Source of the DNA: Sorex araneus | Lineage: Eukaryota; Chordata; Mammalia; Eulipotyphla; Soricidae | Assembly (NCBI RefSeq): GCF_027595985.1 | Contig: NC_073304.1 | Coordinates: forward strand, 216,878,000 to 216,941,999 | DNA: 64,000 bases | Direction: 5' to 3' | Shown: in pieces, positions 43,630-54,899 of the stretch | Layout: every line of letters starts with the position of its first letter | Position numbering within the stretch: position 1 is the stretch's first letter | Made by a program: the position numbers and the translations under genes | The notes under the pieces: generated by a model | What the model was told of the DNA's origin: nothing | What the model saw: only the letters and a program-made list of their open reading frames with translations | The model's database searches: none

Positions 43630-43780
43630 ATCTTATCGCGAGAATCTTCCGCGCGATTTGCTCTCGCGTTGTTTGTTCAAGTAGCGATGAGAGTTGAACG
43701 GGAAGCACGAAATACCGCGAGAGCTCCGCTGATTCTCGCGATGTACCTGACTCGCCCCTCCCCCCCTTCCCCCAGTGCCG
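43630..43780 (+). promoter_or_regulatory. CDK12: CDK12 promoter with clustered CGCG elements
   Basis: Four close matches to TCTCGCGAGA within 110 bp: TATCGCGAGA at 43634-43643, TCTCGCGTTG at 43662-43671, TACCGCGAGA at 43713-43722, TCTCGCGATG at 43734-43743. There is no TATA box. CpG density rises sharply here and stays high into exon 1, as for a CpG-island promoter. Binding by BANP or Kaiso-type factors is inferred from motif knowledge. Confidence 0.7.
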
Positions 43781-44358
43781 TTTCGGTTTAACCTAGTGTG
43801 TGACTGTGAGTCTGTGAGGGAGGAAGTGTGTGAGGTATTGAGGTGAGGCGGAGGCAAGAAAAGGGGCTCCCTCAGGAGCAAGGGACAAAGGGGGCGTAAG
43901 GCGTCTAGGCCGCGGGACCCCAGCGACAGGAAGTCGCCCTGAGCTGAGCTACCGGGAGGGGAAGGGCCCGCGCAGTCCTCACAGGGCCCCAGAGCCAGAG
44001 GCGGCCCTACAGCCCCGGACCGTCGGCTTCCTACTTCCTCGACCTCCCCGACGCCGAGGCCTGAGGAGTGGCTCGGCGGGGGGAGGTGGGGGAGACGGAC
44101 TTGAGCAGCCAGCCGTTGTCTCGCAACTCTCCTACTGAGGAACTCTCGCCGCTTCCCTGGCTCCTTCATCCCCCACCTCATGTAGGAGGGTGCTGAGGAG
44201 TCGAGAGGGAGGAGGAGCCTGGGCCTCTGTCCCTTCCCTCCCCACCCCCTTCTCGGGGCGCTTTGGTAGGCGTGGGGTTGGGGTTGGGGGGGAGGGTGGG
44301 GGTTACTTTTTGGAGCGCCGGGGAACTTTTCCCCCTTTTTGAAGCCCGGGGAAAGGGA
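43780..44358 (+). other. CDK12: CDK12 5' untranslated region (approximate)
   Basis: A GC-rich leader without introns directly before the CDK12 ATG. The left limit is inferred from the end of the promoter motif cluster and the pyrimidine tract at 43756-43774; the true start cannot be seen. It contains a G-rich stretch at about 44270-44305 that could form a quadruplex in the RNA. Confidence 0.6.
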
Positions 44359-45404
44359 ATGCCCAACCCAGAGAGACATGGGGGCAAGAAGGACGGGAGC
44401 GGAGGAGCTTCTGGAACTTTGCAGCCGTCATCCGGAGGTGGCAGCTCAAATAGCAGGGAGCGTCACCGCTTGGTGTCGAAGCACAAGCGGCATAAATCCA
44501 AGCACTCCAAAGACATGGGGTTGGTGACCCCCGAAGCCGCACCGTTGGGTACGATGATCAAGCCTCTGGTGGAGTACGATGACATCAGTTCCGACTCCGA
44601 CACCTTCTCCGACGACATGGCTTTCAAACTGGACCGGAGGGACAACGATGACCGCCGGGGGTCGGAGCGGAGCGACCGCCTGCACAAGCACCGGCACCAT
44701 CAGCACCGTCGCTCCCGGGACTTGCTGAAAAGCAAGCAGAGCGAGGAGAAAGCCCATGAAGTGTCGAGCAAGTCGGGATCGATGAAGGACCGCGGGTCGG
44801 GGAGTTCCAAGCGTTCCAACGAGGAGAACGACGACTACGGGAAGGCGCAGTTATCCAAAAGCGGCAGCAGCAAAGAGTCCCGGTCCTTCAAACTCCATAA
44901 GGAGAAGATCCGGAAAGAACGGGAGCTGAAGTCGGGGCACAAGGACAGAAGTAAAAGTCATCGGAAAAGGGAAACCCCCAAAAGTTACAAGACGGTGGAC
45001 AGCCCCAAACGGAGATCCCGGAGTCCTCACCGGAAATGGTCTGACAGCCCCAAGCAGGACGATAGCCCCTCCGGAGCGTCTTACGGCCAAGACTATGACC
45101 TTAGTCCTCCTAGATCTCACACGTCCAGCAACTACGACTCCTACAGGAAGAGCCCCGGGAGCACCTCGAGAAGGCAGTCAATCAGCCCCCCTTACAAGGA
45201 GCCCTCTGCCTATCAGTCCAGCACCCGCTCACCCAGCCCCTACAGCAGAAGGCAGAGGTCCGTGAGCCCCTACAGCCGCAGACGATCCTCCAGCTACGAA
45301 AGGAGCGGCTCTTACAGCGGCCGCTCCCCCAGTCCCTATGGTCGCAGGCGGTCCAGCAGCCCTTTCATGAGCAAACGGTCTCTGAGTCGGAGTCCACTCC
45401 CCAG
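44359..45404 (+). CDS. CDK12: CDK12 coding exon 1
   Basis: 1,046 coding nt, codons 1-348 plus AG of a Ser codon. The donor is AG followed by GTGAGT. Reading into the intron hits a stop at once. It encodes the RS domain, consistent with nuclear-speckle localisation. Codon use is GC-rich, in contrast to AT-rich exon 2. Confidence 0.97.
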
Positions 45405-46848
45405 GTGAGTTACCAGTCTAACAGGTCTTCCTTCCTTGGGGTGGGTTAGGTCCGTGGTCGTTGGGCGTGGTGACGTTTTGTTCCGTCCCCCAGTATTCAT
45501 CACTGACCAGGACGCTTAGCTCTAGGCTTAGCCGTTGAAGTAGGTGAATCTGGTGTTCTCTTCACCTAGAGTTGGCGAAGTAAAGAGTTCACTGCCTAAC
45601 ACTGCTGAAGGTAGGTACTTTGTGTTGTGGGCTCTTCACTGGTAAGCATCTGGGTGAGGAAAATCATGGGCTTCTGCTTATTAATTCCATAATTATTAAT
45701 TATCAGTTATTAAGTCCATTACTGGTTCTCTGACCTGGTCTAGCTGTTTAACTCGTATCTTAGTTCTTAAAAAGGACTTGGTGTTCTTTGGACCAAGTTG
45801 AAGATGTATGAAATTTAAGAAGTTTTTGTTTTAGTTATATCAAGGTAATTTTCATAGATCATTTACCGTTTGTGTTTTCCACTGAGTTGTATTTTCTGGG
45901 TGTAAAGAGATAGTACAGTGGGTAGGGCACAATCAGCCAACCCAGGTTTCATCTCCAGCACCCCATGTCGTATAGTAATTCCTGAGTACAGAGTTATAAG
46001 TAACCCCTGAGCACTGCTGAGTATGGGGACCCCAGAAACGTGTTTCCTAATTTGACAATGTATTTTTTGCTTTTGGACCACATTTGACACTGCTCAAGAC
46101 TTACTCCTGTCTCTGTGCTCAGGGATCATTTCTGGTGATGGTTATGGAACTATAGGAGGTGTTAGGGATCAAACCTGGGTGGGTTTTGTGCAGCATGACA
46201 AACATCTTACCTGTTGTACTATCTTTCCAGTCATAATTTTGACTACTTTTTAATTTCTTACCAGACTTTGGGAGGGGAGATTGCTTTTGGTTCAGGGGTC
46301 ACTCCTGGTAGTGCTCAGGAGACCATGTGCAATACCAGGAATCAAACCAGTATTTCTAGGCCCCAAGGGACCTACTTGAAATTTTTAATGGAAATTGATC
46401 TTGATAAGTCCTTTTTCCTTTTGATGAAGTGGTGGTGTAGAAATTGACTCAAAGGAAACTTGGTTTCATTTTTTGTGGTGTTTAGGTTAAACCCAGGAGC
46501 CTCATTCATGTAAGGCAAATAAGCACTCTTCCACAGAGCTACATCTCTGCCCTAAATTTTTGTTTTTGTTTGTGTATCACCCATCTGCTCAGGGATTATT
46601 CTCAGCTCTGGACTCAGGAATTACTCTTGGTGGTATTTTCGGGGACTCTGGGGAATGCCTGAGATTGAACCCAGGTTGGCTGCATGCAGGCAAGTTCCCT
46701 ACCCACTCTACTATTGCTCTGACCCCCCTAATTTGGTTTCTTTAAGTGGGGTTGGCCATCTGCAAGGCAAGAGTCTTAACCTCTGTATTATCTCTTTGGC
46801 CTAGTTTTTAGGATCTCCATCTAAAGAAAGTTAATAGTCCTTTTTATT

Positions 46849-46883
<35 letters not shown>

Positions 46884-49800
46884 TTTTTCCTTTTTGGGTC
46901 ACACCTGGCGATGCTCAGTGGTTACTCCTGGCTCTGCACTCAGGAATTACTCCTGGCGGTTCTTGGGGACCATAGGTATGCCAGGGATCGAACCTGGATT
47001 GGCCTCCTGCAAGGCAAATGCCCTACCTGCTGTACAATCGCTCCCACCCGTTTTTTCTGTTTTAAAGTTAAAAATTATTAGTAATTATAGCCTAAATTTA
47101 TTAGGCTGTAGCGTTTCTAGCAGTTAGGATTTTTTTTTTTTTTTTTTCTTTTTGGGTCACACCTGGCAATGCACAGGGGTTACTCCTGGCTCTGCACTCA
47201 GGAGTCACCCCTGGTAGTGCTCAGAGGACCATGTGGGATGCTGGGAATCGAACCTGGGTCGGTCGCATGCAAAGCAAACGCCCTACCCGCTCAACTATTG
47301 CTCCAGCCCTCTAGCAATTAGGATTGAAGCTCCTTAGTTTTTCCTATCCCACAGTAGCTCACATTCCTCCCCAGCATGCTCCATTTCATTTTAAATTTTT
47401 AAACTCAGAGAAGTTGAAAAAACTAGTTGAAGGTATGTACTACATAGATTTTTGGGGGGGGTGGTGGGGGCTTGTTTTTGGGCCACACCTGATGTTGTTC
47501 CTGGATCTGCACTTAGGAATGACTCCTGGTGTGCTTGGGACCATATGTGTGGAAATCAAACCTGGGTTGGTCCTATGCAAAAGCAGGTGCCTTGTTTGCT
47601 GTATCCTCTTTCCATCCCTGCACTACATAGATTCTGTATTTAATATTTGCTGTGTATTTTTAATGACACCTCTCTGTCAATCTCATTTTTATTCATTTGA
47701 AAATAAATTGCATGACTGGAGAGATCTTCAATAGGTTTGAATGCATACTTTGCATACAGGTAGGCCCTGGTTGCATCCCTAGCACCAGATGGTCCCCTGC
47801 GTACTGCCAGGAGCAACCTCCAAGCACTGTGCTGGGAATGGCCCCTGAGCACTGCTGGTTGTTTCCGCAAACCAAAATAATTAAATTCCAGGCCTGAGAA
47901 TATAGCACAGTGGTAGAACACTTGTCTTGTTTTTTTTTTGGGGGGGGTCACACCCAGCGATGCTCAGGGGTTACTCCTGGTTTAGCACTCAGGAATTACT
48001 CCTGGCAGTGCTTGGGGGACCATATGGGATGCCGAGGATCGAACCCGGGTTGGCCACGTGCAAGGCAAACGCCCTACCCGCTGTGCTATCCCTCCGGCCC
48101 CTAGAACACTTGTCTTGTATGTGGGAGGCCCTGGCTTTGGTTTTTGACATGAAAAAAATAAAAACAAAAAAGTAAGTTTTGGGGCTGGAGAGTATACCGT
48201 GGCTAGTATTCTTTCCTTTCCTCTGGGTTTCTTGGGTTGCTTTTTTTTTTTTTGCTTTTGCTTTTTTGGCATTGTACGGGGGTTACTCCTGGCTCGTGCA
48301 CTCAGGAATTACTCCTGAGGGTGCTTGGGGGACCTTATGGGTTCTTGGGAATTGAACCCTGGTCGGCTGTGTGCAAGGCAAACGCCCCACCTGCTGTGTT
48401 ATCACTCCAGCCCCTGATCTGGGTTTGATCCCCAGCACTCTGTATGGTCTCTCAAGCACTGTCAGAAGTGATCCCGAGCACAGAGCCAGCAGTAAATCCT
48501 GAGCAATCCTGGGAGTGCCCCCCACCTAAAAAAAAGTTTTTCTAGTATATTTCACGTACAAGCACTTTAGCATTTTTTGGGGGGGAGGGAGGGTGGCATT
48601 ACCCAATGGTGCTCAGGGCTTTCTTCTGATTAGAAACAGTTTTAGAATTTTTAAAAAATTTTGTTTTGGACCCACACAGAGCAGTGAAAGGGGCGATGCT
48701 CTGGACATGGTACTCAGCGTTATGGTTGGGTTCTTCTTGGAGTTGCCCCCACCGTACAATTCTGTGCTGGTAATTGAAGCATGGATTCCTACACGCATGG
48801 ACTTCAGGCCTTTGAGCCACCTCATTGACTTAGGGTTTTTTGTTTTTGATTTTTTGTTGTTTTAATTTTTTTTTTCTTTTTGGGTCACACCTGGCAATGC
48901 ACAGGGGTTACTCCTGGCTCTGCACTCAGGAATCACCCTTGGCGGTGCTCAGAGGACCATATGGGATGCTGGGAGTTGAACCCGGCTCGGCCGCGTGCAA
49001 GGCAAACGCCCTACCCACTGTACTATTGCTCCAGCCCCTTAATTTGGGTTTTGGAACATACCTGATGATGCTGAGGAAATCACTCCTGGGCATGTTCAGA
49101 GGACCACGTGGGGTGCTAGGGATTGAATCTGGGTCAACTGTATGCTATCACTCTGACCCCTCCACAGTGTTTGTTTTCTTTAAAGACAGTAGAAAAGATT
49201 ACTGGAAAATAGGAGAGAAAGGAAAAGAAACTCCTGGTGTGGGGAGGAATTTAGTATATGTCTAAGTTGTGTAGTATTTGTTTTCTTGATGGAGTAATTT
49301 CACCAAAGTTGTTCTGAGAATGTTTGATTTTGAGATTGTTCCTGGCTGTGCTAGGCCAGTCTTCAGGGACAGTGCCATGTATTGAATTGGAGTCTACCGC
49401 ATGAAAGGCAAGAGCTTTAACTTTTTTTTTTTTTTTTTGTCTTTTTGGGTCACACCCAGTGATGTTCAGGAGTTACTCCTGGCTCTATACTTGGGAATCA
49501 CTTCTAGCAGTGCATGGGGACCATATGGGATGCTGGTGTATGAACCCTGGTTGACTGTGTGTAAGGCAAGTAACTTACCTACTCCTGGAACAAAAGTTCT
49601 TAAGAGTCATAGTAGAGAATGTACAGATCCCTTGTATGGCATTCTCTGTTTTGTTTTGCTAGTTTCAGTCAAATTGAAGACAAAATCATTTGGCAGAGAT
49701 GGTGGCAGTTTCATTCAAATGCATAAAATCCAAAACAAAAATCTGAGCACATGATTTACATGCAGAAGATGAGATTCAGCCGACCAAGAAGCCTTAAGAG

Positions 49801-52800
49801 CACCAAACTAGGAGTAGCCCCTGAGCAGCACAGAGTGTGGCTCCAGAACAAAACAAGAATAGTTTTTTGTAGAAATTAGCTTCTGATATTTTTTTTAGTG
49901 TCTGAGATTTTAGAAATTTGACCTAGGATAGAGATATTTGATTTGCCCTAGTTATGATTCAAAGAAAAATCTAGTTTCAGCTATTCATAGAAGTATTACT
50001 TTTCTTAAACCAAAGTGGATACTTAGCAAATCCATTTAGCTACTTAAGTATTTTATATCTTTCTGTTGGTATGTGTGTTTTGTTTCCAAGTACTTTGATT
50101 TCAGTAGTGACTATAACTTTTGGGAGGAAACTTCCAAAAAGTAGTAGTATAGATATAAGAAAGCCATGATCATTATGTAAGTTTGGCCCCTACATAATTG
50201 TATTTGTTTCGGTTTTTGGTTCACACCAAAGGATGCTCAGGGATTACTTCCACCTCTGGTTCAGAGATTACCCCTAGCTAGTTTAAGGGACCATGTAGGG
50301 TGCTGGTGATCAAACCTGGGTCCGCTGTGTACAACACAGGCACCCTACTTGCTGTACAGTCTTTCTGTCTTCAGTTTTGAAGTATTTTGAGTCACATCAG
50401 TGACTCAAATTATAAAGGAAAATAGCACCACTGGGCTGATGCAAAAAAAAAAGGGGGGGGGGAAGGGGCTGGAGTGATAGCACAGCGGGTAGCATGTTTG
50501 CCTTGTAGGCGGCTGACCTGGGTTCGATTCCCAGCATCCCATATGGTCCCCTGGGCATCACCAGGGGTAATTCCTGAGTGCAGAGCCAGGAGTGACCCCT
50601 GTGCATTGCCGGGTGTGACCCAAAAAAGCAAAAAAAAAAAAAAACAAACAAAACGGGGGCAATCTAGAATAGAAGCAGTTGGAAATAAAATATTTTAAAC
50701 CACTGGTCAAATTATGTTTTGTTTAGTCACATTTTTTAGTGCTTTTTTTTTTGTTTTTTGTTTTTGGATCACACCCAGTGGTTCATAGGGGCTATTCCCA
50801 AGCTCTGTGCTCAGGAGTGACCCCTGACACTGTTCAGGGGACCATATGTGGTACCAGGGATTCAAATGAAGGTCTCAGCAGCAATACCACATGCATGGCA
50901 AGTGTCTTATCTCCTGTACTTAAAGTCCCCTTGTGCTTATCTGGCCCTTTCATCCCCACATTGAAGCTTAAACGTGTTTGCTTTTATTTTTTGTTTTACA
51001 CTTGATTATCATTCCCCTTACCCTGAAAGAGCCTCCAAAGCGGCACCACTGGGAAGAACGAATAAAGAGAGGATGCTAAAATCTCAGGGCTAGGATGAAT
51101 GGAGACATGACTGGCACCCGATCCAGCAAATCGATGATCAATGGGATGACAGTGATACAGTGATTTTTCAGGGCTTACTCTTGGTTGTGTACTTGAGGGT
51201 CACTCTTTGTTATTCTTCTGGGGAGTGTGTGTATATATATATATATGTATGTATATATATATATGTATAATATATACACACCAGGTACCAGGAACAGAAC
51301 TTGTCATTCAAGACAAGCATCTTTTTTTTTTTTTTTTGGTTTTTGGGTCACACCCGGCGATGCACAGGGGTTACTCCTGGCTCTTCACTCAGGAATTACT
51401 CCTGGCATTGCTCAGGGGACCATATGGGATGCTGGGATTAGAACCCGGGTCGGCCGCGTGCAAGGCAAATGCCCTACCCGCTGTGCTATCGCTCCAGCCC
51501 CTCAAGACAAGCATCTTAACCCTTGTACTAACTACCTCTCTACTCTATTAAGTGTGTGTAGTGTGTGTGTGTGTGTGTGCGCGCGCACACCACAACTGGT
51601 ATTGCTCCCAAGTGATCTGTGGTGGTACTCGGGGGCCCTGTACCTGATACTGGGGTTCTGAGCTGGTATTGACTGGATGTAAGGAGTAAATAACCCTTGA
51701 GCAGAGTCAGGTATGGTTTCTGAGGACTGTACAAAGTGACCCAAAAAATAAGGGAAAAAAAGAAAAGTAATTAGCTTTTCTAGTTAAAAAAATAAGTCTG
51801 TTGGTGTTCAGTGAAGTATATTAGATTTTAATTTTTCAGATTTATGTCACTTGCATTTACAATAAAGCATGATTTTGTTTTCATTATAATTTTACATTAA
51901 TAATCAGAACCCAAACTCTTAAAATAATTATTATAAATAATCGGTACTTTTCTGTGAAAATTTTATCCATCTACAGGGATTATAGAGATAGTATAGTGGG
52001 TAGGTACTAGCCATGCACCCGGGTTCAATCCCCAACACCCCAATATGGTCCCCTAACCTTTCTAGGAGTGGTCTCTGAGTACAGAACCAGGAGTAAACCC
52101 TGTGGCACAGCAGGGTGTGGCCCCAAAACAAACAAAACACTGAAGAAAGAAAATTGTATTTATCTCAGTTGAATAAATAGTGGTTTTAGTGTATTCCTTC
52201 TGATCTGTGTGTATCTGTGTGTGAACCTTTGGGTTTTGGGGCCATTTAGTAGTATAATTTAGGAGCTATTCTGGTGTAGTGCTTAGGGGGTACTTCTAGT
52301 GATTTGAGCTATCTCCTTAACACTCCATAAATAATTCTTCGGGTGGGGGAGCAGTGCTGGTATTTAAACCTCAGGCCGTACACATACAAGGCAAGTGCTC
52401 TATTGCTGAGCCACCTTTCTGGTCTATAGATACATATATTTTCTCACATGAGGTATGGGGTTGGGGCAGCCTGGGTCTGTGCTTAGATTCGGCAGAGCTG
52501 GGGGTTGAACTGCGGTTGTCTGTATGCAAGATAAGACTTTTAACCCCTGTACTATACCTTTGGTACCCTAATTTTTGGCTACACTCAGGAGTGCTCAGAG
52601 GGTATTCCTGACTTCTTGCTGAGGAATGACCTCTGGGGACCATGTTTGGTACCAGGGATCCAAACTGGGGTCTGGAGAATGCAAGGTAATGCTTTACCCC
52701 TTTACTGTCTTTGTAGCCCCCAATAATTTTATTTTTTTTTGTTTGGGGGCCACACCTGGTAGTGCTGAGGGGTTACTCCTGGCTATGTGCTCAGGAATTA

Positions 52801-54044
52801 CTCCTAGCGGGGCTCCAGCACCATACGTGGTGCCAGGGATCACACCTTGGTTGGCCAGAAACAAGGTAAGTGTCCTACCCCCTGTACTATTACTCCAGCC
52901 CCAAATAGAATTCTTAAATGTCTTAGAGCACAGCTTTCCTATTTAATTGGTATCTTTATTTAGTATTTTTATTACACTTAATTAAGAAATATACATTAAT
53001 ATGTAATATACAGCACCTTTTCTCTTTATGAGATTGCTAGTGAGTTTTTTAAGTTCTCCAGGCTTTGTTTTATTGGATCTAATTTTTTCCAAGTTGCTAT
53101 AGTCTGCTCATTTTCCTTTTATTATTGCCTTTGTTTATCTCTTTTCCTTTTTCTTTTTCCAGTAGGAAATCCATGAAGTCTAGAAGTAGAAGTCCTGCAT
53201 ATTCAAGACACTCATCTTCTCATAGTAAAAAGAAGAGATCCGGGTCACGCAGTCGACATTCCAGTATCTCACCTGTCAGGCTTCCATTGAACTCCAGCTT
53301 GGGAGCTGAACTCAGTAGGAAAAAGAAGGAAAGAGCAGCTGCTGCTGCAGCAGCAAAAATGGATGGAAAGGAATCCAAGGGTTCACCTATATTTTTGCCT
53401 AGGAAGGAAAACAGTTCAGTAGAAGCTAAGGATTCAGGCTTGGAGTCTAAAAAGTTGCCCAGAGTTGTGAAATTGGAAAAATCTGTCCCAGATACTGAAG
53501 CGTTGAATGTAACACATGTAAACACAGAGGTCAAAAATTCTTTAGATGCAGGGAAAGTAAAGTTGGATGAGCACTCTGAGAAGCAACCTGTTAAAGATTT
53601 AAAAGTACAGGGAATGAGAGACTCTAAGCCTGTAGCATTGAAAGAGGAGATGGTTACTCCAAAAGAAACAGAGACATCTGAAAAAGAGACCCCTCCACCT
53701 CTCCCAGTAGTCACTTCTCCACCTCCTTTACCAACTACTACTCCTCCACCTCAGTTGCCCCCATTACCACCTTTGCCTCCATTACCAGCTATTCCACAGC
53801 AACCACCTCTGCCTCCTCCCCAACCACCATTTAGTCAGGTTCTCACTTCTAGTACTTCAACTTTGCCCCATTCTACCCACCCAAGGACATCTACTTTGTC
53901 TTCTCAGGCAAATTCTCAGCCCCTTGTACAGGTTTCTGTGAAGACTCAAGTATCTGTAACAGCTGCTATTCCACACCTAAAAACTTCAACATTGCCTCCT
54001 TTGCCCCTCCCACCCTTATTACCTGGAGATGATGACATGGATAG
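44359..54044 (+). CDS. CDK12: CDK12, cyclin-dependent kinase 12 (coding exons 1-2, gene continues beyond position 64000)
   Basis: CDK12 with cyclin K phosphorylates the Pol II C-terminal domain, supports elongation and suppresses intronic polyadenylation, notably in long DNA-repair genes. The visible CDS joins 44359-45404 to 53163-54044: 1,928 nt, 642 codons plus two bases. The protein starts MPNPERHGGKKDGSGG and matches mammalian CDK12 closely. Visible parts: basic KHKRHKSKHS patch near residues 41-50; acidic SSDSDTFSDD near 77-86; RS/SP-rich tract to about residue 395; alanine run at about 407-413; long proline-rich segment at about 516-562; a second one at about 627-636. The kinase domain (from about residue 720 in human) is not in the window. 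The ATG at 44359 has a purine at -3. The frame is open upstream but with no ATG or homology. CDK13 is the nearest paralogue, and it does not share this N-terminus. Confidence 0.97.
46841..46887 (-). repeat. (TTTA)n array at a SINE tail
   Basis: About 11 TTTA units immediately before a minus-strand SINE at 46886-47050, the mirror of the AAAT array at 4102-4159. Confidence 0.92.
47132..47310 (-). mobile_element. Full-length SINE with target-site duplication
   Basis: CTAGCAGTTAGGATT (47117-47131) and CTAGCAATTAGGATT (47311-47325) flank a complete minus-strand copy. Confidence 0.87.
47931..48101 (-). mobile_element. SINE inserted in an older plus-strand SINE
   Basis: A perfect 17-bp duplication TAGAACACTTGTCTTGT at 47914-47930 and 48102-48118. 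The host is a diverged plus-strand SINE from about 47890. Confidence 0.9.
51008..51163 (+). mobile_element. Third SINE form: 3' part with extra block
   Basis: Begins in the block CATTCCCCTTACCCTGAAAG, then GGATGCTAAAATCTCAGGGC, then the alternative-body end AAATCGATGATCAATGGGAT and ACAGTGATACAGTGA. 5'-truncated. Confidence 0.7.
51225..51280 (+). repeat. TA-rich microsatellite
   Basis: Interrupted TA/TG repeats. Confidence 0.85.
51324..51501 (-). mobile_element. Full-length SINE with 16-bp target-site duplication
   Basis: TCAAGACAAGCATCTT occurs at 51308-51323 and 51502-51517. Near-consensus head with GGTCGGCCGCGTGCAAGG on the plus strand. Confidence 0.9.
51552..51590 (+). repeat. (GT)n(GC)n(AC) microsatellite
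   Basis: GT units followed by GCGCGCGC and ACAC, a purine-pyrimidine alternating stretch of Z-DNA type. Confidence 0.88.
53163..54044 (+). CDS. CDK12: CDK12 coding exon 2
   Basis: 882 nt, preceded by a long pyrimidine tract ending in CCAG. The first base completes Ser349, giving SRKSMKSRSRSPAYSRHS. The exon ends GDDDMD plus AG before GTAAGT. It holds the rest of the RS domain, a 7-Ala run and the proline-rich segments, which are candidate SH3/WW-type ligands. In human the next exon continues toward the kinase domain. No such exon is recognisable before 64000. Confidence 0.97.
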
Positions 54045-54527
54045 GTAAGTCCAATAGCTAACTGGGAAAATTGAACCTTTTTTTTAACCTAAATATAATG
54101 TATTACCTGTCCTTAAACTCTGTCAGAACTTCCAATGTATGATTATTTAGATTGTTTTTATGAGTAGAAAATACAAATGTCTTTGATGTTCGATTTTCAG
54201 TGGGAAAATTCTTAGATTTACTTAGAATGAAATTTATAGTATGAGGCCTAATAACTCATTTTCTCAAGGCTGGCGATATAGTACAGTAAATAACTTGCTT
54301 GCCTTGCCGCAGCCAACTTGGGTTTGATCCTTGGCTTTCTGTGCAGCCCTCTCAGTACTGCCAGGAATGATTCCTGAGTGTAGAGCCAGGAGTAACCCCT
54401 GAGTATCACCAGGTGTGGTATAAAAACAAAAACAAACCCAAAAAACTCATTTTCTAATGTTTTATTGATAAGACTAATTTTGATATAGATTTTTAAAAAA
54501 ATGACATTTTTCTCAAAATTTGCTACA

Positions 54528-54585
54528 TTTTGTGATGTAGAGGTAGTTCAACAGCCTTTTGTGATGTAGAGGTAGTTCAAAAGCC
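54528..54585 (+). repeat. 29-bp tandem duplication
   Basis: 54528-54556 and 54557-54585 (starting TTTTGTGATGTAGAGGTAGT) differ at one base. Confidence 0.88.
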
Positions 54586-54801
54586 CTTGCTTTGCTTAAG
54601 AGGCCCAAAGTCAGATTCATTTACTGAAATTGGACTGTATGGTCTCCTGAACACCACTGGCAATAACCTCAGGTTATTACCAGAAGCAGCCCTTCAGTAT
54701 CCCTGGGTATGGCTCGATATCAAAAAACAAAGAAAAATTATTTATTTTTAGTTTGTTTTTTGAGGTTAGAGTTTGGGCCACCCATAAACGCATGGACTAG
54801 G

Positions 54802-54899
54802 CTGGTGAGATAGTACAATGGATAAAGTGCTTGCCTTACACACAGCTGACCTGGTGAGATAGTACAATGGATAAAGTGCTTGCCTTACACACAGCTGAC
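54802..54899 (+). repeat. Exact 49-bp tandem duplication of a SINE head
   Basis: 54802-54850 and 54851-54899 are identical (starting CTGGTGAGATAGTACAATGG). The result is a SINE with two tRNA-like 5' halves. Confidence 0.9.

Larger units (their letters stand above)
45405..53162. repeat. CDK12 intron 1: SINEs mainly on the minus strand
   Basis: Minus-strand copies at about 46065-46230, 46275-46360, 46470-46555, 46573-46725, 46886-47050, 47130-47310, 47455-47620, 47931-48101, 48241-48415, 48580-48830, 48866-49040, 49040-49165, 49340-49420, 49423-49580, 50205-50375, 50745-50925, 51324-51501, 52230-52420, 52575-52720 and 52735-52905. Plus-strand copies at about 45890-46035, 47715-47880, 47890-48150 (split host), 48181-48530 (split), 49745-49855, 50465-50642, 51008-51163 and 51975-52130. 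Without recognised repeats: 45405-45885, 49860-50200 and 52905-53160. Confidence 0.7.

Noticed and set aside
44263-44358. In-frame N-terminal extension of CDK12 upstream of 44359
   Set aside because: The frame is open but has no ATG (the first possible start is TTG) and the conserved CDK12 protein begins at 44359.
43633-44379. 248-codon minus-strand open frame over the CDK12 promoter and 5'UTR
   Set aside because: GC-rich DNA has few stops by chance. It is antisense to the CDK12 5' region, and its composition (Pro/Gly/Arg/Ser-rich) follows the CpG island, not a protein family.
45405-45412. CDK12 exon 1 reading through into intron 1
   Set aside because: The frame reaches TGA immediately after the exon end, and GTGAGT is a strong donor joining in frame to 53163.
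53125-53162. CDK12 exon 2 start at 53125
   Set aside because: That stretch is the pyrimidine tract of the acceptor; the exon begins after CCAG at 53163, matching the known SRKSMKS join.
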